In this document: one piece after another, positions 44,841-57,431 of the stretch | Position numbering within the stretch: position 1 is the first letter of the stretch | Layout: each line of letters begins with the position of its first letter | NCBI RefSeq assembly: GCF_030867095.1 | Contig: NC_081824.1 | Span: 119,854,162-119,918,161 of the forward strand | Source: Alligator mississippiensis | Taxonomy: Eukaryota > Chordata > Crocodylia > Alligatoridae | Direction of reading: 5' to 3' | Length of the DNA stretch: 64,000 nucleotides | Notes under the pieces: generated by a model | The model's input: the letters and a program-made list of their open reading frames with translations, nothing else | Database searches by the model: none | Told to the model about the DNA's origin: nothing | Made by a program: the position numbers and the translations under genes

Positions 44841-44999
44841 GTTATTAGCTGCTGTGTTATGAAAGATCAACATCATAATAAAACAAGTTCCTCTTTATAG
44901 GGAAAATGGACCAAGTAAATTGAAATACAGACAGACTGTGACTAAAGAGTTAAAGTTCAAACAACCTGAGGCAGTATGGGGTTTTAACCTAAGCATAAA
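44841..44999 (+). repeat. direct duplication, copy B (in intron 1)
   Basis: Same orientation as 41848-42020, beginning GTTATTAGCTGCTGTGTTATG and ending CTAAGCATAAA. It lacks 14 bases present in copy A and shows about 16 substitutions over about 155 aligned bases. Confidence 0.9.
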
Positions 45000-45361
45000 T
45001 CTGCAGTGCTGTAACCCAGCTGGTTTCAATCAGACCTGTTATTTTGGGGGAGTCTCTGACCAGGCCATTCCTTTACTTCTAAGGTCCTGTTTATAGGAGG
45101 GTTAACTTCTATGAGAGAGGCTGGAACATAGCTCCTCCACAGAGGCACACCTTGCTGTAGTGAATCCACGTAGGATTTGCTGTTGTTTGACTGTACATAC
45201 TAAAGTCAGAGTAAACTCTGACACAAATAACTCAAAACTGTATATAAATATGTGTGTGTGTGTATGTAATATGTATCTTTAGCTCTTGAATATGTAGTTT
45301 CCTAAAAAGTTGTTTTTGTGTTTTTTGTCTGTTTTTGTTTGGTTTTTTTTAACTCATGCAG

Positions 45362-45413
45362 AAATATTGGAATCTCCTGATGCCATTACCAAAATCCCTC
45401 CGTACCAGTTGAG
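45362..45413 (+). CDS. ARFGEF3: ARFGEF3-like (BIG3-like), coding exon 2
   Basis: 52-base exon between acceptor CATGCAG| and donor |GTAAGA. With the last G of exon 1 it continues the frame as EILESPDAITKIPPYQL and the first two bases of an Arg codon (AG, phase 2). The KIPP..LR ending matches the corresponding place of ARFGEF3, while the middle differs. Open reading, correct phases at both sides and a polypyrimidine tract upstream support a real exon. Exon 3 was not found up to 64000. Confidence 0.7.
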
Positions 45414-46780
45414 GTAAGAAAACCTAGATATATTGATTCATGTGTTGCAATGGATATTAGCAAAGGCTAGAGAAAAGTCAGACATGGAGAGAGCTTAATG
45501 TTCAGTGGGAAAGGAAGGCCTCTCTTGCACTGTATCTCTGTTTGGGTGCTTAGTGCCTCTGAGCAAGAGAAGGCAGGGGAGATGTGCAGTGTGTTGGGGG
45601 AACTGACACCAGACCGTATGAGTTTGTTTTGCTCTTCCCCACCCCACTTTCTGTCATGACAAATGCATAGAAAGGCAGTTACGTTTCACAAGCTGCTGCT
45701 GTGGGTGTAGCAAAGACTCTTTGTAACATTTTCTCTTTCCACGGGGAAATTCAGCCAAGCTCAGGCATAAAGAACCCGAGATAGAGGCTGGAAGAGGGTA
45801 CTGTTACCTTTTCAATCCCTTGCACTCCAGCCTAACCTATAGCTGCTTCAGGTTTCTCTGAGTTATGTTGGCAGAAATGATTTCAGTGCCTGGGAAATCA
45901 TCCTAGAACAAGGCACTTAGGTCACACCCTGTGTCACTCTTGCCCATCTATGACACTCATGTTGTTCTGGGTGCTATCAGGGGGTCATCTGCACCAGGGG
46001 ACTACGATCTCTTTGCTTGCCACATCCTAAGCAGAGCAAGCAATTTGCTTAGTGAGGAGAGCAGTGGATTTGGTTCCTTATATACAGATTGTGGCTGGGT
46101 TTAGTAAGTGTATTTAAAGAGGAAGAAGGTGGAACACCGAGTATCAGATGAGAAATGAGATGAAGGCAGGTGGAGCATCCCCACCCTTTGCATGTGTGTG
46201 TGAAAGCCTCCTTTTTATTGTGTGTTGTTTTATTCTATAAAAAAGAGGGTGGGTGTACACTGACCATTTCTGCTTTCATCTTGCCTCATTGTCCTGCAGA
46301 GCCAGATGGAACTGTGCTGGTTCATATTGGTCCCAAAATGTCTAGAGTTCTAGGGATGCTGTCCAGCTGGCTGTTAACACTGCCATTAATGTCCTTTGGC
46401 CTTCTAAGTATACCCAAACTCCTTTAGACTGATACAAAAGATATGGCTGATTCCAGCAAAACAAAAGCAGTTCTGATGCTTTCCTGCTGCTCAGTCCTTT
46501 GCTCACTCTGTTGGGTTGGGCCTAGGTATCACAGACCATATGGCCTGTTAAATCCAAATGACTCCCTGAAGCCCTTGCAATAAACAACTGGGTTCTGCTC
46601 TAGTTTTTCCTATGATGTCTGTTTCCAGGGTGCTTCAAACAGATCAGCACCAGGACAGTCTTTTGCCCCAGTGGCCATCTGTGTGCAGTATTGCTGGGAT
46701 AGAGAAGGAAGGAGAGTCAGCCTGGATGCCACTGCTTTACTGCAGTGCATCTTAGTTAGACTGAGAATAGCTTCAGAGTA

Positions 46781-46817
<37 letters not shown>

Positions 46818-47655
46818 CACTGAGAGTTAGAGTTAAATCCTTAACGTTCCTTAACTGTTCCATATTTACTTGCACATGAGTAAAAATTGGTTGTTGGAAA
46901 TTGGGGAATGTGTTTTTGTTTTGTTGTTTGTTTGTTTTTTTAACAAGGAAATGAAGGGAGTAGAGGATGGCATGACTGTGCAGGAGCCTAACTGCTTGGC
47001 CCCTCTTCAAGCTGGCTGGGCAGCCAGTTGTGCCTGCCTAGTCAGCTCATGCACAGCTGGAAATTGCAGTAAACTGACCCCACCAGGCGCAAGTAGAGGG
47101 GCTGGGCTGTTCAGCTCCAGCTGAAGCTGATACCTAGCTGAGGTGCCAATCTTGCTGGAGCCGAACTGTCTGGCCCTTCTATTCAAGCTGTGTGTGGGAC
47201 CTTAGCTGACTTGACAGGCACTACTAGCTGCTCATTCACTTCAGCATAAGAAGAGCAGAGAAGGGAGGCTGGGCAGTTTGACTCAGCCAGGAGAACCTTC
47301 CTCAGCCGTTAAGGGTTTAGCGGAGCAACCATAAGTTTTTGCTTCCTCCGTCCTGCCCCCTACTGCATTTGCCTGTGTTTTGCCTGCCAGAAATACCATG
47401 CTTAAACTAGTATTCTCAAGGAAAGATCTCATTTTTTCCTTCTTTTGCCTTTCAAAAACCAAGTGTGCATCTTACTTGAGGGCTTGTGTTATCTGAGAAA
47501 ATATAGTAGACCTGCTCAGGGACTGCTATTCCAGTGTCTCGCTTCCTAAAGAAATATGCAGCTCTGGCCTGTCTACGGCCTTCCCCATGAGGTCCTGTCA
47601 CTGTGCCTCAGCATTGCCTTGAGGAGATCACAGTGAACCAAAGATGCAAACAAGG
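45414..47655 (+). other. intron 2, first part
   Basis: No exon or repeat body recognised, apart from a poly-T run of about 31 at 46783-46813, preceding TACACCACTG, which could be the A-tail of an unidentified - strand retroposon. (GT)n near 45249-45262 precedes it in intron 1. Confidence 0.5.
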
Positions 47656-47905
47656 GCTTCAAATAAGAAGGCAGGATGGTTTAGGATTAAGGTGGTGGAC
47701 TGAGATGGAAGTGATCTGAGTTCAGTTTCTAGCTATGCTATGGCCTTCCTGTACAACTTTTGGCAAATCCATTAACTTTTCTGTGTCATGGTTTTTTCCC
47801 CCATCTGTAAGAAAAAAGATGTTTCCCTATCTTACAGGCATGTTGTGAAACTAATTTTTCATTTAAGTACTTGCTGAGAGACGCCTTATAAATGCCTTGG
47901 CGGTA
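47656..47905 (+). mobile_element. MIR/CORE-SINE, nearly full length
   Basis: tRNA-like head with AGGATGGTTTAGGATTAAGG (A-box region) and CTGAGTTCAGTTTC (B-box region). Then the core, TTTTGGCAAATCCATTAAC, CCCCCATCTGTAAG, and a tail CTGAGAGACGCCTTATAAATG. This is the MIR order of motifs. It lies in intron 2. Confidence 0.8.
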
Positions 47906-50900
47906 TTAAGAAAAGCTGCAACTATCTAATAAAAAGGAGCCTAACATAACTTTTTACAAAGCTTCTAGGATTGAGGTAGTGTTGCTCAGCAGCCAGCAGT
48001 TGATTGCAATGACCTTTGGTTGCTACTAAGCTGAGTAAAATCCTAACTGTATAGTCATGATGAAAGCCTTCATGTCCTATTGCCAACACCTGAGTCACCC
48101 CAGCCTTTCTCTTCCCTGTATTTCAGTATTTTGAAGAAGTTGAAATATGCTTAACTAATGATACCTGTGCTGAAATAGAAAATTGGCATTCAGTGGGAAG
48201 GTGTGGGCAGAATGGTGCAACTCCTCTGAGAGAACTGGGTTTATGTACTGAAAAACTGCAAATCAGAGCAGCAGAGCCCTAGATAGTGGTTGCTGTTTAG
48301 GCAGCTCCTTTAAACAGGAAACTAAATTTGTTTGCTTAGATGAAATCAGATGGAGCGTCCTTACCCTCTGCTTGTTTGGTTAAACTGTGTGGGTTTTTAT
48401 TAGAGTATTTTTTGGAGCTTTCCAGAGTACTTAAACAGGGTCTTACAGGCAGTTTCAAATGGAGTGGCTTGCCCAGACTCCTGTTAGTGACGCAGCACCC
48501 AGTACTTAGCAGTTTTTCTGCTAGGGCTGTGAGCCATATTGCAGAGGGGCAGGCAAGCATCAGAACTCATCAGTTTAGCCTGATTTGCATAATTTTTGCT
48601 GTTTTCATTCTTCACTGGGAGTTAATGTGTGTGCAGACAAAAAGCAGGCCCCTTCAGTTCTGTTTGTGCTGTTGTGCAGAATGGTTATGTAGTAGTCTAC
48701 CACGTTTGTGCCATTTAATATTAGGAAATGGTAGTCTTCATTCATTCATTTCTTTTGGCCCCTGCCCCCAGAGTTCCAAGAAGCACTTCCCACAGTCCCC
48801 AAGTCTGTTCCTTTCTTTTAATCAAGAGTGGCTTGATAAAGCACTTTAAGGCAGTGGTTTCTTTCCAATTAGGCTCCCTCCCCATCTAGAAGTGGGGTCG
48901 TAGCCATTATGAGTTGGGTGTTAATGCTGATAATTGGGGTTAAATGCCTGGGAGTAGCGGGGCTCACAACAAGAAATGAGGTCACAACAAGAAAGAGTTT
49001 GACTTGTTGGCTCCTGTCACCATAGCAGAAGCACTGCTGCAGACTTTGCTGTGAGCTCTTGTATGGAGCTTGTCTCTCTCTGCCTGAAAAATAACATGAA
49101 AGAAGGGTCACTGTAAAAGAAGGTGCATGGTCAGGTACTCAGCTGGTAAAAAATAATAGAGCTATATTGCTATTTCAGGAATTAAGCTGTTTGGCACCAG
49201 CTGAGAATCTTTCTTTAGCTGTGGTCTTTATGGTGACAGGTGTAAGGCCCATTAGGCTGTGAGTGATGTTTACACAATGAATAATAGTTTGCATTCATTG
49301 TTCAGGGAAGGATCTGAAAAGTTTTTGCAACTCTTTCGCTTGCTACATATTGCTGTATCAAAATTACAGACTCTGCAAACCAACACAGGGAGAGGATAAG
49401 GCCATTGTTTTCAGAAGTGTTCTTTAATGTTGGATGTTTCAGAATTTCTTTTTTGGAGATACCTAGGTCTTGATATTTTTCCAAACATGTTAAATGTACA
49501 TGGGTACTACTTATTTCACCTATATTTGCTGGGTTCAACACCAATGAAAAACGAGGCCCTTGAAGATCCTAATTTTCCATTTCCTAAAGGAGTAGATATT
49601 TTGTGGATTAGAATTGAGCAGTTCCGTTGCTCTGCCCATGACCTGAGCTGCTCTTTCTTCTAGTGAAACTTGTTAGACTATAAATCCTCAACACCAAATA
49701 AAATTGGATATAACCAGCATTAGCAATAAATTGGTCTGCAGATATGTGGCACAAATTTTAGCAACTGATGAGTTTGTTGTTCCTGTATGTAGATGAGTTT
49801 GTTTTACCTGTAGGTCAAAAGATTGGAAGGACACCTTACTGGACAACAGAGCCCAGCTGCCTTTTGTCAGTGGTGCTGTGATATATAATCCCATTCATAA
49901 ATGTATCAAGTGCTTGTTAAACAAGCTGTTTCCCCCTCTTCTAGTTAAGTCTTTCCTTGCAGCTCTATTGGAAATCTTTTAGTGTCCAACCGTAACATAT
50001 TCTTGGCCTGTTTATGCTCATTTGATCTTTTACCAACCCTGTCCTTTTAGCTTAAATAACTTTTCTCCTTCCCTTGTGTTTATGTCCTGATGAGTTACCA
50101 TATTCCCTCTCAGGTCTTCATTTTGCTAGGCTATGCAAATCAAGCTTTTGCAGTTTTCTTTCCTAAAATAAGCTCTCTGTTCCTCTGCATGTCTTGATAA
50201 TCTTTCTCTTGACCTGTTCCTGTTTTTAATGTATCTCTCTTTATCATGCCTCACCTGAATAGCACATGGTTTTCCAATGGTCCTTTGTAGATTGCAAGTC
50301 TATAAAGTCTTATAGTTTTCCAAGAATGTGCAAGGAAGTAGAAAACTGTAGGACAAGACTGAAGGAGTATATTGCCCCATGCACCAAACCAGTGTAGTTG
50401 CAAAGGTGCATTGTTAAGGTGTAGGAAGACGGGAGACCTAAATGTGTCCTTCCAGGGAATTTTGGACATGTTTTCTTTTTTCAGTTGTTTTTTTCCCCCT
50501 CAAATGAAAATGTAGAAGTTATCCTGACAGCATATATTTTCCAGTGCCTATGGGATTATGCTTCATTTAATCTATTTGGGTATTTTTCATTTCTGGAGAC
50601 ATTTCTCCAAGCTTGGAGTGACAACTTAAGGAGGTTTGATATTTTTTTTGCCTAAGTATGTTTGAGGAAAAAAATTATTTCTGAACTAAAAATAAAATGG
50701 CATCAAAAATAACAAGGGTGAATTGTGGTAGAGACACAGTGTTCCCAGTTCCCAGCTAGGAAATAAATTGGAACATGTTGGAATTACTGCAGCTCTCATC
50801 TTTTCTTGCCACTATGCAATTCACTTGTTTAGGTTGTTTTGTTTTGTTTTTATCCCCCAGGATGTTTTATGAGATTCTTAGGAAATAACATAGAATGGGG

Positions 50901-52616
50901 AGTTAACATCAAATTTTGCTGAGCTCTGAAATATTTAGTTTCCTTGAATTTTTCTGTGTCCTTGGATTTGTTGGGATCACAGCAGACCTGTTAAGGAAGA
51001 CACTTCTCCCTGCCCCCTCTCCCAGTTCCTTATGTTCTGAAAAGCTGAAATACCTTGTAAATTCTTAGAGTCTGGGACTGCATTGTCTTCTGTGTCCTGT
51101 GCACTCTGTCATCATTCAGTAAATAATATAAAATACCAACACTGCCTCAAAGAATATCACCTGAGTTCCATCACTGTTGGGATCAGATAGCCAGTCATCT
51201 ACATAGGGAATCCATCTGTATGGAGAGTCCTGAGGCTGTAATATATTTTGGCTCTTTTTGTGTTTGGATAACAGTTATCTTATTGCATTTTTATTCCTTA
51301 ATGACGTTGTCATTCTTTTCTGACTGTGTCTTTCAACTTGGGGAGAGTATGCAGAATGAACTGCATTTTCTATTTATTTTTTTTTATTGAATACACTTTA
51401 AAAAATCAGAAAGAATTTACCTACAATGTATCTTTATTTTCTTCCTATTTAATGTTATTACTAAAACGTTGTCTGTCCTTCCTCTCCCCCACTCCCCCAA
51501 TAATTTCCTGCTTGCTGGTATAGTTTTAGAGAGATGTCTGTATCTATGAACACACACACAGATTTATTTTCTGCTAAGTAGTTTCATACGTTTCAGCTCG
51601 GGTATACTGAAAAAGATATGTTCAGAACTTACTTTCATTCTTATTGAGCAATACAAACTTGAAATCAGAATTCATAAGCAAATCTTATCAAACACATCAT
51701 CACAGCCAACCAGCCAGGGAATGGCTTGGCCATGGTATAATGCTTTATCAGGTTTTGCTGTTTGAAGTTAATGGGATTTATTTTTCTAAGTGGCATACAT
51801 ACTACCAAAAATTGTATATTTGTGGCCAAGTATTGGTTTAGGGTTTATACTTTAGGCTAATGTTTGAAATCTTTAAAAAATTACTGTTACTGTTAATGTA
51901 AGGATTAGCTGAATAGTTTTGTGCTGTTAACGGTGCAGACATTTAAAAAAAATTTTTTTTGAAGTAACGAAGATTTTGTGCTTATAATAGAAAATTGCTA
52001 ATAAAAATGTGGCTTCATTATTTGTATTACTGAAGTGTTTAGGAAACCTTGATCTGGATCCAAGCCTTGTAGTGCTAAGCACTGTACACAGACACAGAAC
52101 AGAAAGTCCTAAAGTTTGATGCCAGTATTAAAGATGCAACCAACGCGTATGAACAGACAGAGGACTTTGATGCTAGGCAATATGATGAACAAGATTGCAT
52201 ATCCACAGGTCATTTTATGCGGTTTTTCGCATGTGTTGCTGGAAAGATGAGTTTTACAGAGGGATTTGAAGATGGATAATGAGGGAACTTTGGGGATGTC
52301 CTAAGGGGACTGTCATACAGAAAGATGCATCCTCATGTTTAATTTAAGTACATTTTAGCCCTACTAGAGACTCTTCAAGAAGGATCTGCTTAAATATCTG
52401 TAGGATTAGGGCCTCACTCTTCAATAATTTGTGTTTTTGCTGACAGCAGTTTTGTATACTACCAGTGAGATGTTCTACCACTAATACAATTTTAAAGGTC
52501 ATTGCTTATCATTCAATTTATGTGTCTTCCAAAAGCAGAGACTTTCAAATTAGTTATACAAAGGTTCTACTGGATTTGAAAACTCTGTGAATTTTTTTAT
52601 TTAAATCAATGTTTGA
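47906..52616 (+). other. intron 2, plain stretch
   Basis: About 4.7 kb of T-rich + strand sequence, typical of intron. 51065-51130 (GGGACTGCATTGTCTTCTG) may be a retroposon tail. The 169-codon frame at 48340-48849 (+) has no recognisable domain, and a lowish codon bias argues against a gene. No exon 3 candidate was found. Confidence 0.45.
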
Positions 52617-54311
52617 TAGGAGTGCACTGATAGAGATTTTTTGGGCTGATACTGATGACTGATATTTAACAAGTCATATCGGCTGATACTGATCCGATTC
52701 TGATATGCAACCTAGCAGCTTGGAGACCAGCTTCTGGCTGGTAAGTGTGTTGTGGGGAGAGCAAAGGGATTTGGGGGAGGGGGCACATCGAAGACCTTGT
52801 TGTGAGAGGGAGTGGAGCTGAGGCAGGGGCAGGCCCTGCACAGCAAAGGTGGGGCATGGGACAGAGCCGCAGCTTGTCCTGGGGGTGTGGAGGGGGTGTG
52901 GCTCCTGCTGCTGCGTGTACCCTGGGGTTGTCATGGGAAGTGTATGCCCCCAGATCTGTGTACGGGGTAGGCTGCTGCCATGGTTTGGGGCCGGGGCTTT
53001 GCTGTGCTCTTCCTGGTGTGGGGGGTGGGCCGGGCTGTGCTCGGGGTGAGCAGCAACAGCATTGGGGGAGAGGTTATGGGGGAACTATGGCAGATTTTGG
53101 GGTGGCTGCAACCCTTGCTCCAGAATCGCATTCCCAGCACTGCCGCTGCCTTCCCCAAGCGTAACCCTGGCCCAGCCCCCTGCCAGGAAGAGGCCGGTGG
53201 AGCCCCAGCCTGCAGCAGCAGTCCCCCCTACCCCACATGCAGATCCAGGGGCACACGTCTCCCTAACCTCCCGGGATGCACGTAGCAGCGGGAGCCGCAG
53301 CCCCCCGGACAAGCTGCTTACAGCTCTGTCCTGTGCCCTACCCAGCTGTGCAGCACCTGCCCCTGACTCAGCCCCACTCCCTCCCACCCTCACTGCAGGG
53401 GCCTTGATCTGCCCTACCTTCTCTTCCCCCCCCCACCCCTTTCCCTCAACAGACTTACCAGCCAGACCTGGCTGCTCTCCGCACTGCTGGGCTGCACTCC
53501 TGGCTACGCTGCGGCTGCATGCATGCACGGAGCATTTATCAGCCGCATTATTGGCCAAAAAAAGCCAATTGCCGATACTGTCAATTATCCTTATACTAGC
53601 CAATTATTCGTCAAGAATGATTGGGGGGGGGGGAGTGGGCAGGGACAGAGCCCCATGACCCCCCCCCCCCCCCGTCCAGGCCCACTCCCCACTTCCCTCC
53701 TGCTGCTTGAGGTCCAGGCCTGGTCCCTGCCTCCCCGCTGCAGCAGCGGGGGGAGGGGAGGAGCAGGCCCAAGCCCAATGCAGGGGAGGACCGGGCTCAA
53801 GAGTCGGAAGAAGCCAATCCGCAGCAGGGGTTGGGGGGGCAGCAGTCCCGGACCGACCAGGCAGCGGTGGGGGAACAAGAGGAGCGGCCTTGGGGCCAAC
53901 GCAGGGAAGGAGGCCCACTCCTCCCCTTCCCCCGCCACTGCCATGTTGGGCCAGGCCCGCTGCTCCTGTACCCCCGCACCTCTGCCACCAACTCCAAGGA
54001 GCGGGGGGCAAGGTGAAGCCAGCTCCAGTGGCCTTGCCCCCCCCCTCCCCCAATCGTCACCACATGCAGGGAGTAAGACGGGAGAGGCGAGGCCAATGCT
54101 ACTGGCCGCCCACCCCCCCACTCTGTCCCCTGCGTCCCCCACCATCATGGCAGCAGGCTGCCACCTGTCCAAATGCTTCTTCATGCTCTGATTGGTTGTT
54201 TGTCAGTCAATCAGAGCATGAATGAAGCATTACGAGCAGACCGATTAAGGCTTTTATAATATTAGAATTGGTGCTGATTCAATATGGGACCAATGTATTA
54301 GTGCACCTCTA
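52617..54311. mobile_element. hAT element with 8-bp target duplication and GC-rich core
   Basis: Ends TAGGAGTGCACTGATAGAG and, inverted, TAGAGGTGCACTAATACATTG. Flanking 8-mers ATGTTTGA (52609-52616) and ATGATTGA (54312-54319) agree at 7 of 8, the hAT signature. GGCTGATACTGATCCGATTC and GCCGATACTGTCAATTAT motifs recur inside. The core (52740-54180) is very GC-rich and holds open frames of up to 222 codons on both strands in all phases, with no domain. Non-autonomous. Confidence 0.85.
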
Positions 54312-54319
54312 ATGATTGA

Positions 54320-55247
54320 GATTTGACTACATTTTAAACAGGCAGCTGCAGCTAGACAGCTCGTGCCCTGCTCCAACTCCTGCTCCTGGCCACCTTCCAT
54401 CCACTTGGCCACCTGCAGGTGGCTGCTCATCACACAGGACGAGTGGGTGAAAGGTGGCCTGGAGCTGGAGGCAGAGCCCTGCATGCTGGGGCAGGAGCCA
54501 CTCAGCTGCAGCTTCCCTCCTGCCTGGCTGGGCATCTGTTGTGCGGCCTGCATCCCCATGGCTTCCCTGCACTGCCTGCTGCCCGGAGCAGCCCAGCAAG
54601 GGCCGGAGGAGAAGGAGCCACCGGAGGTGGGAGAGGCCAAGCAGTCCCTGGGTGGTTGTGGCAGCAGCCCTGCCAGGAAGCCGTGCTTGCTGGTAGGGCA
54701 GAGGCAGGTGGAAGTGTGGTGTGGACTGCCCCAGGTAGAAGCAGGTGGGACTTGGCCCTCGGAAGAGCACCGTGTGGGCAGTCATGGGCTGGATGAGGTG
54801 GGGGCAGACTGTACCTGTGCTGCCCATGCAAGCTCCTCTGCATGTGCCCCCCTTCACTTCCTCAGCCCACCCCCAGCCAGTTCCCAGGACCTAGCACGTG
54901 GACAGTCGCCCCACACACATGTGCAGACCCCTTTCCCCCACACACACACCTACACTCTGCACACCCTCCCACACACAATATACAAAAGTAAGACTTTATT
55001 TTGTGCTATTATGCAATTGTCTCTATATACACTGCTCAAAAAACAAAATCAAGACTAAGATTAGTTTTTTAAATAAAATTTAAATCTGTTATAGTAGATG
55101 CTTGATTTTTTTAAATATAAGATTTGTTTCCTATCTCTAGTTTGTTAAAATGATATCTGCTGAAAAATGTTGTGTGTGTGGCCCTTGACAGCTCGCCAAA
55201 ACTCGTTAAGCAGCCTTCCAACTGACATAATTGCCTACCCCGATATA
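54320..55247 (-). mobile_element. truncated hAT copy related to 17586
   Basis: On the - strand the terminus reads GGGGTAGGCAATTATGTCAG, then CTTAACGAGTTTTGGCGAGC and TGTCAAGGGCCACA, matching the left terminus of 17586-18981. Further in, TAATTTGATTT/ATTTAAATAAA-type and AAGTCTTA(C/T)TTTTG stretches correspond, followed by a (CA)-rich tract (54905-54985) and a GC-rich core. The opposite terminus is missing or unrecognisable, so the low-coordinate limit is a guess. Confidence 0.6.
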
Positions 55248-55249
55248 AC

Positions 55250-56455
55250 CACTCCTCACCATGTGAGAGCCTGAGAGCATTTCAGAATGCTTTTTAAGAC
55301 TTCCTACAATCACAGGTTGAATTCAAAGTTGCTTTTGTTCATGGGTATTCTGCATGTGTTTTGGAGCCACTGCAGCAATGGCAAAAATTGATGGGCCTCT
55401 GAGTGCATCCAGTATAGCAATAAAACAGGGATAAAATGTTTTGCTTTGCCACAACCACTATGGCATTAAATGCCTTCCTCCTCAACCTGACTGCTGAATA
55501 TGTGAATCATGGTGCTCAGCCATTACACAGTTGCTATCCAACTTTAAATCAAAGCAGGGGATTGATGGGGAGGAATCCATCCAAGTAGAGCTCTAAACAG
55601 CAGCGTTGAACTCCTGATGAGTAATGCCTAGGGGTGTTGTACCAGTTAGCAGACTAGATCTGCACTCCCTGATATAAGTGTGGGGCCCACTCGGCATATG
55701 CAGACTGTCCATTTTATTTTTACAAAGAATCTTCCAGCGGTAACTTGGGGAAGTGTTGTCTGTACACCTCACATAGACTACTTTTCTGAAGTGCATTGTT
55801 TCAGAGCAACGCCTCCAATCTGAATTGATGTAATTGTAATATTAAATCTGAAGATGGATGATGACAATGTATGAATGACCACTGATTTTTCTTCCCTCCC
55901 CCCCCCGCCACCCCCCCTCAATTTACCAAAGGTGTAACAGAATAGGAAGAAGAAAAGGGCAGAATAGAGTTGGGAACTGCCTTGGGAAGGAATTATAGAG
56001 TGAACAAAAAATGTAAGTGTAAGGCAGTGATAATAATGTGAATGTAATTATGCCTTCTAATGGTTGTTACGAGAAATTATAAGTAGTAACTACAAACCAA
56101 GTAAAAGGCCATTGAGTTAGATAACTTAATTACATACAAGAGTACTTAGTTTGACTGCCCTTCACTTGCTCTGTAGCTGTTTCTCATAATTTCTCTTTGT
56201 TCCACAGGTTTACTGACTTATTCCACTTCATTTAACTATTTTCTTTTAGTAGTTAAATAAATGTCATTGTTTTATCCGGCATTTAGCTTTAGACCTTATC
56301 TCTTTCTTTCCCAAACCTGGGGAATGGCACATTAAGCCCAAAAGCTTGTCCAAAGTATTTCCCAGCTATGTATTTGGTTCAATAAAAGATATTGCTAAAA
56401 AATTCCCATGCTACTTGTATATTCTCTGGACATTCGTGGCTATGACAATGCTCCA
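55250..56455 (+). mobile_element. long unclassified repeat, + copy
   Basis: Ends with AAAAGCTTGTCC, GTTCAATAAAAGATATTGC and a GTGGCTATGACAATGCTCC tail, the amniote repeat tail also at 6236. Upstream, 56130-56260 (TAGTTTGACTGCCCTTCAC through GTTCCACAGGTTTACTGAC) matches the reverse complement of about 59870-59990. Boundaries and protein content are unknown; stops interrupt all frames. Confidence 0.55.
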
Positions 56456-57154
56456 ATCCAAGTCTGTCCTTTCTTAACGCTCAAACAGCCTCGCAGCTTT
56501 TAACAGAATGTGGACAAGTGAGCTACTCTTCAGGATCAGAAAAAGATGGTGGCATAACCCTTGGTAGCCTTTGAGGGCAGGGAGAAAGAGGATATATCTT
56601 GTTGGTGCTAAGGCAGTAGGCCTTGGAAGATCCACGTTTGTTTATGGGCTTTCAACAGACTTTGGGTGATGGTGTACAGTACATCACTAATGTTCCAGCT
56701 ATGGAAAGGGATAACAGATTGCCTTACCTACCAGAGGCTATGTGTAATTGTATACATACGATAAAAGTACAGCAAAAAAAATTTTGTTATTGTCATAGTC
56801 CTTTTCCTAATATACAGAAAACACATTACATGTTTGGTTTCTTTTAATTGTTGTTTACTCTCTCAAAAGAGATTAATAACTGATTATATTTATGGCCGGC
56901 CAGTGTAAATGCACAATTCACTACAAACTGCGTGTTCTTTGAGAGCTGTTTATTTTAAAAGGAAACTCTCAGACCTGAGACTCAAAATTGACCTAAGACT
57001 CAAAATTGTTTGCATTGGTGCAAAAGCTGCATGCATTCCAAAAACCCAAAGCTAATCTCTTAAGCCAAGTTGCTAATAACTGGAAATACTAGTACTCCTC
57101 GGCGGCTCTTTATGTCCTTGTAGAGTTCTTTTGATTGTATAACCCCGGGAGTGC
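56456..57154 (+). other. intron 2 interval, nothing recognised
   Basis: AT-rich; no repeat or exon recognised. Confidence 0.4.
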
Positions 57155-57235
57155 GTAGATCAGTAATTTTTTTTTTTTTTCTTTTTTTCCCAGCTAGGGT
57201 GCAAGGCACCCAGGCATGCCATGAGGTGTGAGGAG
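57155..57235 (+). mobile_element. hAT-like terminal fragment
   Basis: TAGATCAGTAATTTTTTTTT then CAGCTAGGGTGCAAGGCACC and AGGCATGCCATGAGG; related to the - strand fragment at 3296-3362. Confidence 0.4.
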
Positions 57236-57431
57236 ATAAGCAGATAAAAGCAGGATGGAGTTCAGTTCCTACCTGGCTGTTTTTCTGACGCCTGCTTCCT
57301 GGCCCCTCTGCAAGGAGACAAGCACTGTAATAAATGCATACATTCTGTGAAATAGGATGTTATGGGGGGGGTGTCTTAAGTCTACAAAGGTTGGGAACTA
57401 GTGGCTCAGTTGGTGAACACATCAGCCAGAA

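Larger units (their letters stand above)
43105..45361 (+). other. intron 1 of the ARFGEF3-like gene
   Basis: 2257 bp, from GTGAGT to a pyrimidine-rich (T-rich) tract ending CATGCAG. It contains a (CA)n tract, a CR1 3' fragment, the second copy of the direct duplication and a TTGGTCCAATAAAAGATAT-like scrap near 43485-43525 (TAGTGGGTCTAATTAAAGAT). Confidence 0.75.

Noticed and set aside
46756..47010. 84-codon frame with poly-lysine
   Set aside because: The lysines are the reverse of a poly-T run; no other content.
48340..48849. 169-codon + strand frame as a possible exon
   Set aside because: No ARFGEF3-like content, no matching splice phase and no domain; treated as intronic chance frame.
53062..54191. 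Open frames of about 150-222 codons on both strands
   Set aside because: They overlap in all phases within the GC-rich core of a hAT element with target duplications, are Pro/Gly/Ser/Ala-rich and have no domain.
54327..55058. Frames of 176 (-) and 231 (+) codons
   Set aside because: Opposite-strand overlap in a GC-rich transposon body; no recognisable protein and no splice context.
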